Of a stretch of DNA of 9,671 nucleotides, positions 8,401-9,671 are shown piece after piece. Made by a program: the position numbers and the translations under genes. The DNA is from KBS-96 sp049585195 (GTDB lineage: Bacteria > Acidobacteriota > Terriglobia > Bryobacterales > Bryobacteraceae), in assembly GCA_049585195.1 (NCBI GenBank), contig JBAUZG010000315.1:1-9671 (forward strand), read 5' to 3'. Position 1 is the stretch's first letter. Each line of letters starts with the position of its first letter. The notes below the pieces were generated by a model. That model was not told the origin of the DNA and ran no database searches. It worked only from the letters and a program-made list of their open reading frames with translations.

Positions 8401-9032
8401 TCCAGGCAACGAGTCGCGTCGGCCGCACATTCCCAGGATTAGTTTGCTGTGTCTACAACTGGACAAGGCCAAGAGATCTGTCCCACTACGAAACCTTCGA
8501 GCATTACCATGCGACTTTTTACAAGCATGTAGAAGCGCTCTCGGTGACGCCATTCTCGCCAGGAGCAATCAGCCGCGCTTTGACGGCGCTCTTGGTTTCC
8601 TGCGTCCGCCTTGGGGGTAGCGAATTCAATCCGAATCAGAAGGCAGGACGGATTCAGAATGGACACGCGGCGGTTCAGGACGCGATTGAGAATATTGCGC
8701 AACGGGCTCACAAAGTAGGCGATAAAGCCATTGCCGACCAGGTCCGTGCAGAACTTAAGGATCGTGTGGATAAATGGCAAGCGACCGCGCAATCCATGAC
8801 GGGAGGTGCCGTTCTTGGATATCGCGACGCGAAGGATGGCGTCACGCGAGGTCTCTTACACAAGCCAGGGCTGGACCTCTGGCATGATTTCACGTGTCTG
8901 AATTCGCTCCGCGATGTCGAGCCAATGGTGAACCTGATTTTCGATGACGGCAAGCTCGATGACGGCCCGGCAAACGCCGCAATCGTCATAGATGAATCGG
9001 CTGACGAGGTCGAGGAAGAGGAACTGGTCTGA
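5445..9032 (+). CDS. drmA: DISARM helicase DrmA
   Basis: An intact 1195-codon helicase, the core DISARM component that pairs with DrmB on DNA. Order of parts: an N-terminal region with LLEIVQRDLLGP and VRDRYLTGVLAP (about 18-50), a low-complexity acidic linker (about 63-110), a beta-rich region, then the helicase. Walker A is FPTGGGKTEAY (473-483, K479), followed by a Gly-rich loop and a four-cysteine zinc ribbon (C597, C600, C626, C633) lying between motifs I and II. Motif II is DELH (731-734), motif III STAT (771-774), motif V ATNMISVGVD (957-966), and motif VI QATSRVGR (987-994, R991 and R994). All catalytic motifs are present, so ATPase and translocase activity is expected. The tail is acidic (DEVEEEELV). 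The ATG at 5445 is chosen because it overlaps the drmMI stop (ATGA) and has GGAG at 5430-5433; the family N-terminus follows at once. Coupling to drmMI translation is likely, so the upstream frameshift may reduce its expression. Confidence 0.93.
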   Translation: MNILSASAPPSAELRKQLLEIVQRDLLGPAGGPKEEVDERSVRDRYLTGVLAPRKQTFEPYESTTSDDDLNTAAVDDQLAIDGADDELAVSGPGTPEEGAPEPTASPAPTFCPSSIGMSFSIDPAASAIRVVARWGQYLKEESTVLTTKAGNPKRVWRRYQRGGIPKTLPLTPGQINQFAPDADCPDVLVQGTVRKREDRWSVTLFLVNNQTETRKLKDSAWLFQPELSVSGIKDAPVFICRSLSRDPGKMDPVTLAEEQAMNMLYRERLEFAVGHGVSVHADVSAEAQSRATRISTSTMSTFEVAQSTPPDARDFPLLAGLVVDMKDLAETPSGQLQGKLWPLVDAYEDWIRNREKEAGQAELRTHQSAVVTALDKCRHSLLRLKAGIELLASNEQAAEAFRFANRAMWLQRVRTQMAEAKRQDQPADAQTIDIPKNRSWRTFQLAFILVNLPALTDPTHPERNDLCDLLWFPTGGGKTEAYLGLSAYVMGIRRLQGIVAGRSSEDGVAVLMRYTLRLLTLQQFQRAAALICACEMLRQKEGKWGTTPFRLGLWVGQKTTPNTTEQSHEAIAQAHGHRQPLGGRGGAGSPHQVTFCPWCGSKLDAGRDIKVFSAPNHMGRTLIFCSDPMGKCPFTPAKAPLEGIPVIVVDEEIYRLLPAMLIATVDKFAQMPWNGKVQVLFGQVESRCERHGFRSPETDDALSHGPANGLPAAKTVPVNPVRPPDLIIQDELHLISGPLGSLVGIYETAVDHLCTWKIGEAAVRPKIVASTATIRKAIDQVHGVFARDVSIFPPHGLNVTDSFFALERSKETVPGRLYVGICAPGRRLKAALIRVYVAFLAAGQELYEKYGVAADPWMTMVGYFNSMLELGGMRRLVEDDVKTRLGKADQRGLARRSIPFGAVDELTSRKSSTDIPQLLDRMEKRFDPAVTARRQDLIKRRDFKNLPVLPLDVLLATNMISVGVDVKRLGLMAVAGQPKSTAEYIQATSRVGRTFPGLVCCVYNWTRPRDLSHYETFEHYHATFYKHVEALSVTPFSPGAISRALTALLVSCVRLGGSEFNPNQKAGRIQNGHAAVQDAIENIAQRAHKVGDKAIADQVRAELKDRVDKWQATAQSMTGGAVLGYRDAKDGVTRGLLHKPGLDLWHDFTCLNSLRDVEPMVNLIFDDGKLDDGPANAAIVIDESADEVEEEELV
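9018..9021 (+). promoter_or_regulatory. Ribosome binding site of drmB
   Basis: GAGG within the last codons of drmA lies ten bases before the ATG at 9032. With the TGATG stop-start overlap it fixes the drmB start and suggests coupled translation. Confidence 0.5.
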
Positions 9033-9671
9033 TGCCAGCTTCTACTGTGACAACGGAGAAGCGGACGCGTGTCGGAGAACTTCGCCCAAGTCAATTACTG
9101 CTTTCCTTTGGCGTGGGCGCGACGGTCGACCTCCCCAGCCTTTCCGTCATGGTCATGGGATTGGATGATTGGCCAATCGCGCACGCAACGGCATTGGCCG
9201 AAGCAAGGCTCCTTGCGGCCGTGCAGAAGGAATTGGGATCGCAGGTGACGCGGCTATTGGCTCCGCCGCCCGCTTCCGAAGAACCCGCTGGCGTAGATGT
9301 TGAAGAAAGCTCTCGGATCGGCGTTCCCGTGGCGCCGTTTCCGCGCTGGTTGCTATGCCCCTTCTGTAGATTGTTGGCCCCAATTGGCAGTGGGCTCTTT
9401 CAACTGAAGGCAAATCCCTGGCGGCCGGATCAGACACGATACATCCATCACAACTGCCGGAATCAAACCAAATCGGCGCGCGCGCTTCCAGTGCGATTTT
9501 TGGTCGGATGCGAATTAGGACATCTGGATGATTTTCCCTGGGTGGAGTTCGTCCATGGGGGGCCTACGACCTGCGCTTATGAACTGCAGTTCTCAGAAGA
9601 GGGGATGAGCGGAGAAGCGGTAGATGTTTATGTCCGCTGCGTTCGATGCAACATGGCCCGTTCCCTTGCAG
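9032..9671 (+). CDS. drmB: DISARM protein DrmB, N-terminal part (3' end outside window)
   Basis: From ATG 9032 the frame stays open to the end of the window, 213 codons. The start overlaps the drmA stop by one base (TGATG). The protein opens with VGELRPSQLLLSFGVGATVD (14-33), then SLSVMVMGLDDW (36-47), the recognisable N-terminus of DrmB, the DUF1998-containing partner of DrmA. Cysteines suited to metal binding follow: CPFC (109-112), C142, C160 with H164 in GCELGHLDDFPW, C181, and CVRC (203-206). These look like two zinc-binding modules before the DUF1998 domain, which would lie beyond the window. In DISARM, DrmA and DrmB form a DNA-binding complex that is the restricting core. A similar DUF1998 protein occurs beside helicases in other defence islands, but the neighbours here are those of class 1 DISARM. 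Confidence 0.9.
   Translation, partial: MPASTVTTEKRTRVGELRPSQLLLSFGVGATVDLPSLSVMVMGLDDWPIAHATALAEARLLAAVQKELGSQVTRLLAPPPASEEPAGVDVEESSRIGVPVAPFPRWLLCPFCRLLAPIGSGLFQLKANPWRPDQTRYIHHNCRNQTKSARALPVRFLVGCELGHLDDFPWVEFVHGGPTTCAYELQFSEEGMSGEAVDVYVRCVRCNMARSLA

Noticed and set aside
1..9671. A BREX or plain type IIG restriction-modification system as the identity of the locus.
   Set aside because: The methyltransferase alone would fit PglX or a type IIG enzyme, but no PglZ or BrxC is present in the window, and the helicase plus DrmB-like neighbour fit DISARM.

Overview
The window is the central part of a class 1 DISARM anti-phage defence operon, all on the + strand. The order is drmD (3' end only), drmMI, drmA, drmB (5' end only). 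This is the textbook class 1 order, in which the phospholipase-D family gene drmC would follow drmB, outside the window. The assignment rests on four things seen together: the SNF2-type helicase C-terminus, a very large Eco57I/MmeI-like N6-adenine methyltransferase, a large helicase with the DrmA signature motifs (FPTGGGKTEAY, DELH, QATSRVGR) and an inserted zinc ribbon, and a following protein with the DrmB N-terminus. No sequence search was run.

Layout: 3-1325 is the end of drmD, entering the window inside helicase motif VI. 1331-5448 is drmMI, broken by a one-base deletion near 4090. The break splits it into a 941-codon 5' part (nuclease-like arm plus methyltransferase core) and a 3' part (target recognition domain). 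5445-9032 is drmA, intact at 1195 codons. 9032 to the end is the first 213 codons of drmB. Junctions are very tight: 5 bases between drmD and drmMI, a 4-base ATGA overlap for drmMI/drmA, and a 1-base TGATG overlap for drmA/drmB. There is no intergenic stretch, no RNA gene, no mobile element and no CRISPR array, and I saw no promoter or terminator; those should lie outside the window.

How the parts should work together, from what is known of DISARM: DrmMI marks host DNA, DrmA and DrmB form the core complex that acts on unmarked incoming DNA, DrmD is an additional SNF2-like motor of class 1 systems, and DrmC is a PLD-family protein. The unusual point here is that the self-marking enzyme is frameshifted while everything visible downstream is open. 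The choice between a sequencing error and genuine decay therefore decides whether the operon is functional.

Organism: base composition is in the mid-50s per cent G+C by hand sampling, with mixed third positions. That fits a free-living environmental bacterium (for example Acidobacteriota or a similar soil lineage), but the sequence gives no firm taxonomic marker and this is a guess.
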